The notes: a model not told the origin generated them from the sequence alone. Counted from the first letter of the stretch, positions 8,427 through 16,481 are shown. The stretch is 22,792 nt of DNA from Verrucomicrobiales bacterium (GCA_003452185.1 DMJJ01000397.1:1-22792), one strand, 5' to 3'. A program made the numbers and translations.

Positions 8427-8884
8427 AGGCTTCCCTCCCCCCTCCCCTGCCCCTCCCGTCTCCCGGGGCTGATGGGATGATGGGGGTGAGACCCGGCCGG
8501 GTCCTGGCCCTCGCGGGGGTCCTGGCTGCCGGAGTGCTCCTGCTCAAGCTGGTCCCGCCTGGAACCTCCTGGATTTATCCCCCGTGCCTTTTCCACCGCC
8601 TGACCCAGCTCCAGTGTCCTGGGTGCGGTGCCACGCGGGCGGTGGCCCTGCTGTTGAAGGGAGATGTGACCGCCGCACTCCGCCATAACGCGATGCTGGT
8701 CGTGGCAACCCCTCCACTCCTCTGGTCGGCGGGCCGATCCCTCTGGCCCTGGGTGCAGGGCCAGAAACCACCCGCCACCCGAATCCACCCCGGGATCATT
8801 GCTGGAGTCCTCCTTTCCCTGGCCCTCTTCGGCTTGGTCAGAAACCTTCCTTTCGACCTCTGTCGCTGGCTCTCCCCCCCTTAG
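8423..8884 (+). CDS. DUF2752 small membrane protein
   Basis: The 153-residue product carries the DUF2752 hallmark CPGCGATRA (Cys65, Cys68) between hydrophobic helices (about 28-44, 89-101 and 128-142), so it should be an inner-membrane protein with a paired-cysteine turn. The family's function is unknown. A GTG start at 8423 overlaps the trpD stop in a GTGA arrangement, which suggests translational coupling. An internal ATG at 8477 would remove a Pro-rich N-terminus of 18 residues and remains possible. DUF2752 proteins occur widely in bacteria, including Bacteroidota and Verrucomicrobiota. Confidence 0.85.
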   Translation: MKASLPPPLPLPSPGADGMMGVRPGRVLALAGVLAAGVLLLKLVPPGTSWIYPPCLFHRLTQLQCPGCGATRAVALLLKGDVTAALRHNAMLVVATPPLLWSAGRSLWPWVQGQKPPATRIHPGIIAGVLLSLALFGLVRNLPFDLCRWLSPP

Positions 8885-8926
8885 CCCCGGGCTCGCCATG
8901 GGACCTGGCTCCCAGGGGATCGGTCC

Positions 8927-8956
8927 TTGGGGGCCGTGCCGGTCCGCGGCCCCCAA
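8927..8956 (+). terminator. Strong hairpin after trpD-DUF2752, probable terminator
   Basis: TTGGGGGCCG pairs with CGGCCCCCAA over 10 perfect base pairs around a 10-nt loop, starting 42 nt after the DUF2752 stop and ending about 100 nt before the next gene. The following AATTGATTCTT is T-rich but not a canonical U-tract. Confidence 0.5.
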
Positions 8957-9054
8957 AATTGATTCTTCCCTCCCTCCGGAGCCCCGCGCTAGACTCCGGA
9001 AATGATCTCCTCGCGGCGCTCTGGCTGCGGGGCTGTTTTACCCTGAGAGATGCC

Positions 9055-10176
9055 ATGAGCAATTCAATGCGAGCCGTCGGAGTGGTTCCTCACCGCAAAG
9101 AGGTGAGGATGCTGGAGCATCCTAGCCCGTTGATCACGAAACCGAACCAGGTCCGGATCCGGACGCTGGATGTCGGCATCTGCGGAACCGATCGCGAGAT
9201 CTGCACCTTTGTCTACGGGGCCCCTCCCTCGGGATCGGAATACCTGGTGCTGGGCCATGAGGCCCTGGGCCAGGTGGTGGAGGTGGGCTCCGGCGTAAGC
9301 CGCTTCAAGCCGGGCGACTTTGTCGTTCCGAGCGTCCGCCGTCCCTGCCCCGACCTGTCGTGCGTCCCCTGCCGTCAGGACCGCCAGGACTTCTGCTCCA
9401 CGTGGACCTTCACGGAGCGCGGGATCAACCAGTACCACGGCTACATGACCGAGTACTTCGTGGACGAGGAGAAATACCTCACCTTCGTCCCACCCGAACT
9501 CCGCGATGTGGCTGTTCTGGTGGAACCGCTGACGGTCGCCGAGAAGGGGCTCGCCCAGGTCTGGAAAACCCAGCAGCGGCTCCCCTGGGGGAGCGCCAAG
9601 CCCGGGGAACCCCGTGGCAAAGGCCTCAACGCCGTGGTGCTCGGGGCCGGCCCCGTGGGGATCCTCGGCGCGATGGCGCTCGTGGTGAACGGATTTAAGA
9701 CCTACGTGTACTCCCGGTCCAAGAAGCCCAATCCGAAGGCTGCCTTGGTGGAGTCGTTCGGCGTGGAGTACATCTCCTCGGAAGAGGTCAGCGTTGAGCA
9801 GCTTGCGGAAAAGGTCGGAAGCATCGACCTCATCTACGAAGCCGTCGGGGTGCCGGGCATCACGTTCGACGTCATGCGGGCCCTCGGAATCAATGGCGTT
9901 TACGTCATGACCGGGATCCCTGCCCCGAAAAGCCCCATCCCGGTCGCCGCCAGCCAGATCATGCGGAACATCGTGCTGAAGAATCAGGCGATCGTCGGGA
10001 CGGTGAACGCCGACGCCGAAGCCTTCTCCTCAGCCATCGCCGACCTCGGTGCCTTCAACAAGCGCTGGCCCACGGCCCTCCGCCAGGTGATCAGCTCCCG
10101 GAGCCGGCTGGACAACTATCAGGACCTCCTGGTGGGAAAAGCCACCGGCATCAAGAACGTCATCGCGTTCGACTGA
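9055..10176 (+). CDS. Zinc-dependent glucose 1-dehydrogenase-like enzyme (MDR family)
   Basis: The medium-chain dehydrogenase/reductase family member most resembles archaeal-type glucose dehydrogenases, which oxidise glucose to gluconolactone with NAD(P)+. In 373 residues it shows catalytic-zinc ligands in GICGTD (Cys43) and GHEALG (His68, Glu69), a further Glu157 in VEPLTVAEK, four structural-zinc cysteines (98, 103, 106, 114), and the Rossmann motif GAGPVG (197-202). The strand-2 end reads YSRSKKP, where the basic residues suggest NADP+ acceptance (inference). The frame could begin at 8959, but the upstream 32 codons overlap the promoter region and look unrelated; MSNSMRAVGV is a normal family start, preceded by a weak GAGAG. 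It appears monocistronic, between a strong hairpin and a 188-nt spacer. Confidence 0.88.
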   Translation: MSNSMRAVGVVPHRKEVRMLEHPSPLITKPNQVRIRTLDVGICGTDREICTFVYGAPPSGSEYLVLGHEALGQVVEVGSGVSRFKPGDFVVPSVRRPCPDLSCVPCRQDRQDFCSTWTFTERGINQYHGYMTEYFVDEEKYLTFVPPELRDVAVLVEPLTVAEKGLAQVWKTQQRLPWGSAKPGEPRGKGLNAVVLGAGPVGILGAMALVVNGFKTYVYSRSKKPNPKAALVESFGVEYISSEEVSVEQLAEKVGSIDLIYEAVGVPGITFDVMRALGINGVYVMTGIPAPKSPIPVAASQIMRNIVLKNQAIVGTVNADAEAFSSAIADLGAFNKRWPTALRQVISSRSRLDNYQDLLVGKATGIKNVIAFD

Positions 10177-10364
10177 CCAGACCGGTCTCACCTCACACCC
10201 TCCCCTCTGCTCACCCCAGGGGGTTAGGCCCCGTCCTGCAGCTCACCCCTGCGGTTGGAGGAAACGCTCGTACTGCCCCCAAGAGCCTTTGATGGCATCG
10301 GGCTCGACCCCGGGGAACGATTCTTATACAAAAGCCCCCTACCGTGGTGTCGATCAGTTAGGAA

Positions 10365-10922
10365 ATGGCTGACCAGGGCCCCCAGAACATTCGATGGTGC
10401 GAGGCGCTGTATGAGGCTCGCGCCCCGGGGCTCATCCTGTACGGGCGCGCCTTGGGGCTGTCGGCAACGGAGTCCGAAGATGTTCTCCAGGAGGTTTTTG
10501 TAACATTGCTACAACTCGCCGCCCCCCCGGCCGATCCGGCCGGATATTGCGTCCGGTGCTTTCGCAACCGGGCTCTGAACTACCGGCGGAGTCTCTGGCG
10601 ACGGGTGGCCCGGGAGTTTGAGTTTCAGCGATGGTTTGAGCCAGCCAGCGGGGAGTCTCCCCGGGAGCAAGCGGCCATGAGATGCCTCGCCGATCTGCCA
10701 ACAGAGCAGCGGGAGGTGATCGTGCTGAAGATTTGGAACGAGCATACGTTTGATGAGATCGGAGAGCTTCTTGAGATCTCCCCGAACACGGCGGCTGGCC
10801 GTTTCCGTTACGGGATCCAGAAACTCCGACACTGCATGAGAGGCAATTATGACGAACGATGGGAATCCACTGGAGGAGTTGTTGCGGACCTGGACGCCGC
10901 GTCGCCCCTCGCCGAGAGTTAA
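10365..10922 (+). CDS. ECF-type sigma factor (sigma-70 family)
   Basis: A 185-residue RNA polymerase sigma factor with only the two ECF domains. Region 2 spans about 15-80 and contains SEDVLQEVFVTLL (core-binding 2.2) and AGYCVRCFRNRALNYRR. Region 4 spans about 103-157 with LPTEQREVIVLKIWNEHTFDEIGELL and the helix-turn-helix ISPNTAAGRFRYGIQKL. It directs polymerase to alternative promoters and is typically held by an anti-sigma factor. The ATG follows AGGAA almost directly. The last about 25 codons (after residue 160) lie past region 4 and are also read in another frame by the next gene. The target regulon cannot be told from sequence. Confidence 0.93.
   Translation: MADQGPQNIRWCEALYEARAPGLILYGRALGLSATESEDVLQEVFVTLLQLAAPPADPAGYCVRCFRNRALNYRRSLWRRVAREFEFQRWFEPASGESPREQAAMRCLADLPTEQREVIVLKIWNEHTFDEIGELLEISPNTAAGRFRYGIQKLRHCMRGNYDERWESTGGVVADLDAASPLAES
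10838..10843 (+). promoter_or_regulatory. Ribosome binding site that fixes the overlapping anti-sigma start
   Basis: GAGAGG lies 5 nt before the ATG at 10849, inside the sigma-factor coding region. It is one of the best Shine-Dalgarno matches in the window and supports translation from within the upstream gene. Confidence 0.55.
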
Positions 10923-11244
10923 GGCTCGGCTCTTTCCGATCGCCACGCCAGCCCCGGAGGCTCCCCTCCCGGGGATCGCGCCCCATTTCCGCTGGGAGTG
11001 GCTGGCCCCCGCGACCCTGGCAATGCTGCTGGCGCTCGTCACCCTGGAGCACGGCCCCACCGAGCTCACCCCCGCGCTGATCCCGAGCCTCGCCTTGGCG
11101 CAGCCGCAGCTCTCCACCTACATGACGATGCACAGTCCGCACAACGCCCTGGCGCTGAACGACACCAGTTTTTCATCGACAGCAGCGCACCCGGCCCCTT
11201 CAACTCCCTCCTCCCAGTTCGGGACCAATACCGTAAGTCCTTAA
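10849..11244 (+). CDS. Putative single-pass membrane anti-sigma factor or sigma partner
   Basis: No family was recognised with certainty. The 131-residue product has a short charged N-terminus (NPLEELLRTWTPRRPSPRVKARL) like the cytoplasmic part of small verrucomicrobial anti-sigma-like proteins, one transmembrane segment at about 50-66 (WLAPATLAMLLALVTL), and a Ser/Thr/Pro-rich C-terminal part of about 65 residues that would be outside the membrane. It starts 74 nt before the sigma stop in another frame, with its own GAGAGG ribosome site, and ends 4 nt before the DUF2723 gene. Placement directly after an ECF sigma gene is the main reason for the call; no zinc-binding anti-sigma motif (HxxxCxxC) is present. 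Confidence 0.6.
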   Translation: MTNDGNPLEELLRTWTPRRPSPRVKARLFPIATPAPEAPLPGIAPHFRWEWLAPATLAMLLALVTLEHGPTELTPALIPSLALAQPQLSTYMTMHSPHNALALNDTSFSSTAAHPAPSTPSSQFGTNTVSP

Positions 11245-11248
11245 GCGA

Positions 11249-14200
11249 ATGAGCCAGAACACTCCGAAACCTTCCTCGCAAGGGAAGCCGCAGGGCCCGT
11301 CACGTCCGACGGACTCCAAAACCGCCAACCTGCCCCCCATGGCGCCGCCCCCCTCCGCGGAGGGGAGCGCCGCGAAGCCGCCGGGGCTCTTCCGGGGCAT
11401 CGACTGGCTGGCGTTCCTGGTCACCGCCATCGTGGTGATGATCGGCTATGTCTACACGCTGGCCCCCGACCTCACGCTGCAGGACTCGGGCGAGCTCGCG
11501 GTGGCCTCCAAGTACGCCGGGGTTCCCCACCCCCCAGGCTACCCGATCTGGACCCTCTACACCTGGCTCTTCACCCTGCTCCCCATCTCCAACTATGCCT
11601 ATCGCGTGGGGCTCTCCTCCGCGTTCGCGGGGGCGGTGTCGTGCGGGCTCATTGCGATGATGGTCTCCCGCGGAAGCAGCATGCTCCTGGAGGGGATCGC
11701 GACCTTCAAGGCCCTGGAGCGGAAGCTTGAGAACTCGTTTTGTCTCGTCTCCGGGATGGTGGCCGGGATGCTGATGGCGTTCAACGGCTTCATGTGGAGC
11801 CAGGCCGTGATCGTCGAGGTCTACACCCTGAGCGTCCTCTCCCTGGCCGGGGTCCTGATCTGCCTGCTTCGCTGGATGCACGCCCCGGTCCAGACCCGCT
11901 ACCTCTATCTGGCCTTCTTCCTCTTCGGCATCTGCTTCAACAACCACCAGTCGCTCCTCGTGATGGCGATGGGGCTCGAGGTCGGCATCCTGGCCGCATC
12001 CCCCCGGATCGGACGCGAGCTCTTCTTCTGGAATGTGATGGTGTTCATCGGCGGACTGATCCTGGCAAGCATGGGCTTCATTCCCACGCTCACGGAGAAC
12101 CCCCCGGTGATGATCATCTACTGCGGCGTGGGGGTCGGGTCGATCGCGGTCTGGCTCTGGATTGCGGTGATCACCAAGAAGCCCCTTATCGAACTCGTCC
12201 GCGATCTCTCCCTGGTCGTCTGGATCGGATGCCTCGGGCTGATCTTGGGGAAGATCACCAACTACCTGGAATTCTTCGACGGCAACCCGCAGCGTTTCCT
12301 CCTCGTCTGCTTTGCCTTCGTGGCGACCTTCTCAACCTTCGCCGCGCTGACCTTTTTCCCGAAGCTGGTGGGGGTGCCGGCGCTTGGCAAGGAGTGGTGG
12401 AACGCCCTGGCCTGCGGGATCACCTGGGGGCTCGGGGCCGCCTGCTACATCTACATGCCGCTCGCCAGCATGTCGAACCCGCCGCTCAACTGGGGCTATC
12501 CCCGCACCGTGACCGGATTCGTCCACGCGTTCACCCGGGGCCAGTATGAGCGGATCCATCCCACCACCGACTCCCCCACGTTCCTCAAGCAGATCTACTA
12601 CACCCTGATCGACGGCACGCTCACCGAGTTCAACGTGATGTGCGTGGTCATCGGCCTCGTCATCAGCCTTTGGTGGGTGTTCCGCCAGCCGTGGAAAAGT
12701 TCCGCAAAAACCTGGATCATCGCCGGCTACGTCGGCTGCATCGGCCTTCTGGTCGGGTTGCTGAATCCGGATCTCGGCATCTGGGTGACCAACCACAACC
12801 TGACCGCCGCCTGGATGCTCCTGCTCACGGCGGTGTATGTCTGCCTGGCCCCGCTGTTCACCCTCCTGATCAACCCGACGTTCCTTTTCTGGAAGGAGAT
12901 GCAGAAGCGGGAGCGCGCGTGGATCGTCGGGCTTACCGCCCTCTACTTTTGCCTAGGCCCGTTCCTCATGCTGCTCCTCAACCCGGCTCCCGACCGCCAG
13001 GCCCAGGAGCTGAACAAGGTGTTTTTCACCGCCTCCCAGGTGTTGATCTCGATGGGCATCGGGTACGGCATCACGCTGCTGCTGGCCCTCATGACCCAGT
13101 TCTACCACCAGGTGCGCCTGCCCCTGCTCATGGGCTTCGGGTCGATGCTCGTGATCGCGGCGTACGCCCTCCTCGTGGAGTTCCAGAACTCGGCCTACGG
13201 GCTGCATCACTTCATCGGAATCTACGGGGTCGCGCTCACGGGGGCCGCCGCGGCCCTCATCCTGCTGAACCGGGAGGTCGCCCCGGTGAAGGCGTTTCTC
13301 CTGGTCCTGCTGCTCTCCCCGGGGTACTCGGTCCTGTCGCACTGGGAGAACAACGAGCAGCGGGGGCATCTCTTCGGGTACTGGTTCGGCCACGACATGT
13401 TCACCCCGCCGTTCAAGGGGAAGGACAGCAAGCCGCTCTACCCCGAGATGGACCGCCATACGGTGCTGTTCGGCGGCACGGATCCGGGTCGTTTCAACCC
13501 GACCTACATGATCTTCTGCGAGAGTTTCCTCGAGGCGGACAAGAAGCCCCATGACCCCCAGTTTGACCGGCGGGATGTCTACCTCATCACCCAGAACGCC
13601 CTGGCCGACGGCACCTACCTCCAGTACATCCGGGCCCACTACAACCGGAGCACCCAGCCTGACCCGCCCTTCTTCTCCGAGCTGATGCGCGGGACGAAGG
13701 AGCAGAGCGCCAACTACGAGACCAACCTGCTCGCCCGGCTCGTGGAACCGTTCGACCGGTTCTTCCTGAAGCTGGGGGACAACATCGAGAAGGAGCGGCG
13801 GGCCGGCTCCTCCCTCTTCAGGCCGGAGCACTTCACGGACGCCCGCAGCCTGGCCGCCCGGCTCAAGGCTGGGGCGGATCCGCTTTCGAAGTTCCTCTTC
13901 GGATCCCTCTCCGCGGAGACGCAATCGGCGCTCGGGGGGGATCCCACCAGCCCCTCTGCGCGGGGCGCCCTGGCGCGCGACCTGAACCGGTTGCTGGAGG
14001 CAGGGCCCCTCTGGGACCCGGCCCGGTTCGCCGGAGTCCAGCTCTCGCAGCATGTGAAGTGGTTCGTCGAGGAGGCCCCCCAGAGCCACACGCGCATCCG
14101 GCTCAACCGCCTGCTGCTCGAGGAGGCGTACCCCAAGGAGATCGCCCGAAGCCTGGGCGGGGTTTATCCAGATCGGGAGATCAAGACCCCCTCGAACGAC

Positions 14201-15526
14201 GACTCGCAGCGGTGCTTCAACGACTACATCAGCGACGCCAACAAACGGCTCGACCATGACATGCGGAACCCGAATGCCCCGCGCCAGATCCGGCCCGGCG
14301 AGGATGTCCGCATCGTGGGCGGCCGCGTGCAGGTGTCGGGCCAGCTCGCCGTGATGAGCATCAACGGCCTCCTCACCAAGGTCATCTTCGACGCCAATCC
14401 GCACCACGAATTCTACGTCGAGGAGAGTTTCCCCCTCGACTGGATGTACCCCTACCTCACCCCGTACGGCATCATCATGAAGATCAACCGTGAGCCCGTG
14501 CCCGAGCTCACCCAGGAGATCGTCGACCGGGATCATGAATTCTGGGGGCAGTATTCCGACCGGTTGATCGGCAACTGGATCACCCATGAAACCACCATCG
14601 CGCAGATCTGCGAGTTCGCGGAGCGGGTGTACCTGAAGCGGGACTTCCACAACTTCAAGGGAGACCGGGCCTTTGTACGCGACAACGACGCGCAGAAGGC
14701 GTTCTCGAAGCTCCGAAGTTCGATTGGCGGCCTCTATGCCAACCGGCTTCAGGTGACCCGCAATCCGACCGAGCAGCAACGCCTGCTCAAGGAGGCGGAG
14801 TTCGCCTTCAAGCAATCGTTTGCCTACTGCCCCTACAGCCCGGAGGCGGTGTTTCGGTACATCAACATCCTCGTCACCCTCAACCGATTCGACGACGCGC
14901 TGCTGCTATCGCGCACGGCGCTCAAGTTCGATCCGGCCAACGGTCAGCTCAAGGGGTTGATCGACGAGCTTGCCCGGATGCGCCCCCAGTCCTCGGCGGC
15001 GGCCCCCGCAGGGGCCGGAGCCGGGCAGGCGCCGGCGGCGGCCGCCCTCCCGGCGGGGCTGCAGCACATCCAGGATGTCTACCAGAGGGCGAGCTCGTTT
15101 CTCGCGTCGAAGCAGACCAACGAGGCTCTTGCCCTCGTGGACGACCTCCTGACCAACAACGCCTCGGACGCCAACGCCATGCTGGCGGCGGCCCAACTCT
15201 ACAACCAGACGTACCAGTTTCCGAAGGCCGAGACGGCCCTGAGCCGTTACGCCACCCTCATGGGGGAACAACCCGAGGCCTGGTTTGACCTTGCCGCCAT
15301 GCAGGCGCTTCTCAACAAGCCGGCCGAAGCGATCGCCTCGCTCCGAAATTCGCTGGTCTACGATGCCAAGCGCCGGGCTTCCGCCCCCCCCGGAGCCCCC
15401 GCCTCACCCCATAACCTCCTGGAATACGCCAAGGCCGACCCTCGATTCGCCGCGATCCGCGAAACTCCCGAGTTTCAGGCGATGCTCAAAGCAGTGGCCC
15501 CCCCCGCCGCCCCAGCGGCGAAATAG
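11249..15526 (+). CDS. Giant DUF2723 membrane protein with C-terminal TPR-like region (probable GT-C glycosyltransferase)
   Basis: The 1425-residue protein starts with about 48 Pro/Ser-rich cytoplasmic residues and then carries many transmembrane helices to about residue 700. The DUF2723 signature LQDSGELAVASKYAGVPHP sits after the first helix (about 77-95) with its acidic DSGE, and a second conserved block PLASMSNPPLNWGYP lies at about 404-418, followed by TRGQYER. A long soluble part follows (DRHTVLFGGTDPGRFNPTYM, then DVYLITQNALADGTY), and from about 1150 on there are helical TPR-like repeats with an Ala/Pro-rich linker near 1250-1270. DUF2723 proteins have a GT-C fold; the eukaryotic member TMEM260 is an O-mannosyltransferase. 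In bacteria the donor and acceptor are unknown. The gene follows the anti-sigma candidate by 4 nt, so co-transcription is likely. Confidence 0.9.
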   Translation: MSQNTPKPSSQGKPQGPSRPTDSKTANLPPMAPPPSAEGSAAKPPGLFRGIDWLAFLVTAIVVMIGYVYTLAPDLTLQDSGELAVASKYAGVPHPPGYPIWTLYTWLFTLLPISNYAYRVGLSSAFAGAVSCGLIAMMVSRGSSMLLEGIATFKALERKLENSFCLVSGMVAGMLMAFNGFMWSQAVIVEVYTLSVLSLAGVLICLLRWMHAPVQTRYLYLAFFLFGICFNNHQSLLVMAMGLEVGILAASPRIGRELFFWNVMVFIGGLILASMGFIPTLTENPPVMIIYCGVGVGSIAVWLWIAVITKKPLIELVRDLSLVVWIGCLGLILGKITNYLEFFDGNPQRFLLVCFAFVATFSTFAALTFFPKLVGVPALGKEWWNALACGITWGLGAACYIYMPLASMSNPPLNWGYPRTVTGFVHAFTRGQYERIHPTTDSPTFLKQIYYTLIDGTLTEFNVMCVVIGLVISLWWVFRQPWKSSAKTWIIAGYVGCIGLLVGLLNPDLGIWVTNHNLTAAWMLLLTAVYVCLAPLFTLLINPTFLFWKEMQKRERAWIVGLTALYFCLGPFLMLLLNPAPDRQAQELNKVFFTASQVLISMGIGYGITLLLALMTQFYHQVRLPLLMGFGSMLVIAAYALLVEFQNSAYGLHHFIGIYGVALTGAAAALILLNREVAPVKAFLLVLLLSPGYSVLSHWENNEQRGHLFGYWFGHDMFTPPFKGKDSKPLYPEMDRHTVLFGGTDPGRFNPTYMIFCESFLEADKKPHDPQFDRRDVYLITQNALADGTYLQYIRAHYNRSTQPDPPFFSELMRGTKEQSANYETNLLARLVEPFDRFFLKLGDNIEKERRAGSSLFRPEHFTDARSLAARLKAGADPLSKFLFGSLSAETQSALGGDPTSPSARGALARDLNRLLEAGPLWDPARFAGVQLSQHVKWFVEEAPQSHTRIRLNRLLLEEAYPKEIARSLGGVYPDREIKTPSNDDSQRCFNDYISDANKRLDHDMRNPNAPRQIRPGEDVRIVGGRVQVSGQLAVMSINGLLTKVIFDANPHHEFYVEESFPLDWMYPYLTPYGIIMKINREPVPELTQEIVDRDHEFWGQYSDRLIGNWITHETTIAQICEFAERVYLKRDFHNFKGDRAFVRDNDAQKAFSKLRSSIGGLYANRLQVTRNPTEQQRLLKEAEFAFKQSFAYCPYSPEAVFRYINILVTLNRFDDALLLSRTALKFDPANGQLKGLIDELARMRPQSSAAAPAGAGAGQAPAAAALPAGLQHIQDVYQRASSFLASKQTNEALALVDDLLTNNASDANAMLAAAQLYNQTYQFPKAETALSRYATLMGEQPEAWFDLAAMQALLNKPAEAIASLRNSLVYDAKRRASAPPGAPASPHNLLEYAKADPRFAAIRETPEFQAMLKAVAPPAAPAAK

Positions 15527-15537
15527 GACCGGCTGGC

Positions 15538-15566
15538 TTGCATTTGGAGTCAGGCGCCCCTATCTT
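15538..15566 (+). promoter_or_regulatory. Possible sigma-70-type promoter for the Tyr-rich protein
   Basis: TTGCAT and TATCTT are separated by exactly 17 nt, about 80 nt upstream of the ATG at 15646 and just after the DUF2723 stop. The match is partial (3/6 and 4/6). Confidence 0.3.
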
Positions 15567-15645
15567 TCCAAGACCCTCGAGTCGCCCCGCAGGCGGAATT
15601 CTCTGCGCTGTGAGGAGGCCTTGGGCTCACTCGTACGGCTGAGCC

Positions 15646-16380
15646 ATGAACATCCTCTCGTCCCCAACCCAACGGCTCGTACTGCTGGCGTTCCTTTCCA
15701 CCACGCTCGCCGGACGGGGTCTCGCCCTGCCGACCGGTTCCACCAACGCTCCCGCAACAGCACCGGTTTCGGAGGCTGCTGCGGCCACCTCCTCTGCTTC
15801 ATCGTTCCCGGCCTCGGTTGCCGAAATTGTGAAGATGCACCAGGCGGGGGTGAGCCCGGACGTTATCCAGGCATTTGTTGAACGATCCGCGCAAACCTAC
15901 CCCCTCGGCGCGGACGACCTGATCCAGCTCAGTTCCCTGGGGCTTCCCGCGCCGGTCCTCAGCGCCATGCTCCAACGGCCTGGATCCGCATCCGCACCGC
16001 CGACTCCCCAGACCCCGCCCGCATCGGCCCCCATCCAGGTCACCCCGACCTATGTCAGCCCGCCTGCGACCGTCCCCTATTACAACACCACTCCGGCGAC
16101 GAGCGTGATCTACTACGACACCTACCCGGTGCGGACCTATGTCCCGTACTGGCCCCCCTCCCTGGTTTACTACTGGGGGGGTGGTTACCGCTCGCATGCC
16201 TACTCGTACTGGCACGGTGGGGGGTATGCCGCCGTCCATGGCGCCCCGTGCATCACCCCCCGGCCGGCCTCGTTTGCAGCGGCCCACTACACAACCACAC
16301 CCCGGGTGATCAGCACCCAGCCGGCACTTGCCCGCACCCCTGTCGTCGCCCACGGGAGCCGGGCTCACGGTCGCCGGTAG
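15646..16380 (+). CDS. Secreted Tyr/Pro/Gly-rich protein of unknown function
   Basis: I do not recognise a named family for the whole 244-residue product. A signal peptide covers about residues 1-28 (MNILSSPTQRLVLLAFL, ending near LALP). An Ala/Ser/Thr-rich linker leads to a short helical motif of about 40 residues, SVAEIVKMHQAGVSPDVI, followed by DDLIQLSSLGLPAPVLSAML; this resembles helix-hairpin modules seen in exported Verrucomicrobiota proteins. The C-terminal half is low complexity with many Tyr, Pro and Gly residues (PVRTYVPYWPPSLVYYWGGG, then HAYSYWHGGGY) and a basic tail. Composition suggests an envelope or extracellular, probably unstructured or aggregating, domain. It stands alone between the DUF2723 gene and the DUF1080 gene. 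Confidence 0.75.
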   Translation: MNILSSPTQRLVLLAFLSTTLAGRGLALPTGSTNAPATAPVSEAAAATSSASSFPASVAEIVKMHQAGVSPDVIQAFVERSAQTYPLGADDLIQLSSLGLPAPVLSAMLQRPGSASAPPTPQTPPASAPIQVTPTYVSPPATVPYYNTTPATSVIYYDTYPVRTYVPYWPPSLVYYWGGGYRSHAYSYWHGGGYAAVHGAPCITPRPASFAAAHYTTTPRVISTQPALARTPVVAHGSRAHGRR

Positions 16381-16452
16381 ACACGGATCTGGACCTTCGC
16401 GGGCTCCCGCCTCAGGACAGGCGCGGGGGGAGCCCCTTTCCATTCCTCGACG

Positions 16453-16481
16453 TTGCCACCTGCCCGCACCTCTGGCATGCT
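16453..16481 (+). promoter_or_regulatory. Possible promoter for the DUF1080 gene
   Basis: TTGCCA (5/6 to the -35 consensus) is followed after 17 nt by CATGCT (3/6 to the -10 consensus), 25 nt before the ATG at 16507. The implied 5' leader is short. Confidence 0.3.

Noticed and set aside
8990..8995. TAGACT as a -10 box for the glucose dehydrogenase-like gene
   Set aside because: TTGATT, the only -35-like hexamer nearby, is 25 nt away and nothing fits at 17 nt.
10314..10351. GGAAC followed by GTC upstream of the ECF sigma gene, as an autoregulatory ECF promoter
   Set aside because: The two elements are about 30 nt apart, against the usual 16-17 nt spacing, so the match is not credible.
12953..14815. 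620-codon minus-strand open frame opposite the DUF2723 gene
   Set aside because: It lies fully inside a coding region with clear family motifs; its Glu/Val/Arg-rich low-information sequence is what the opposite frame of GC-rich DNA gives.
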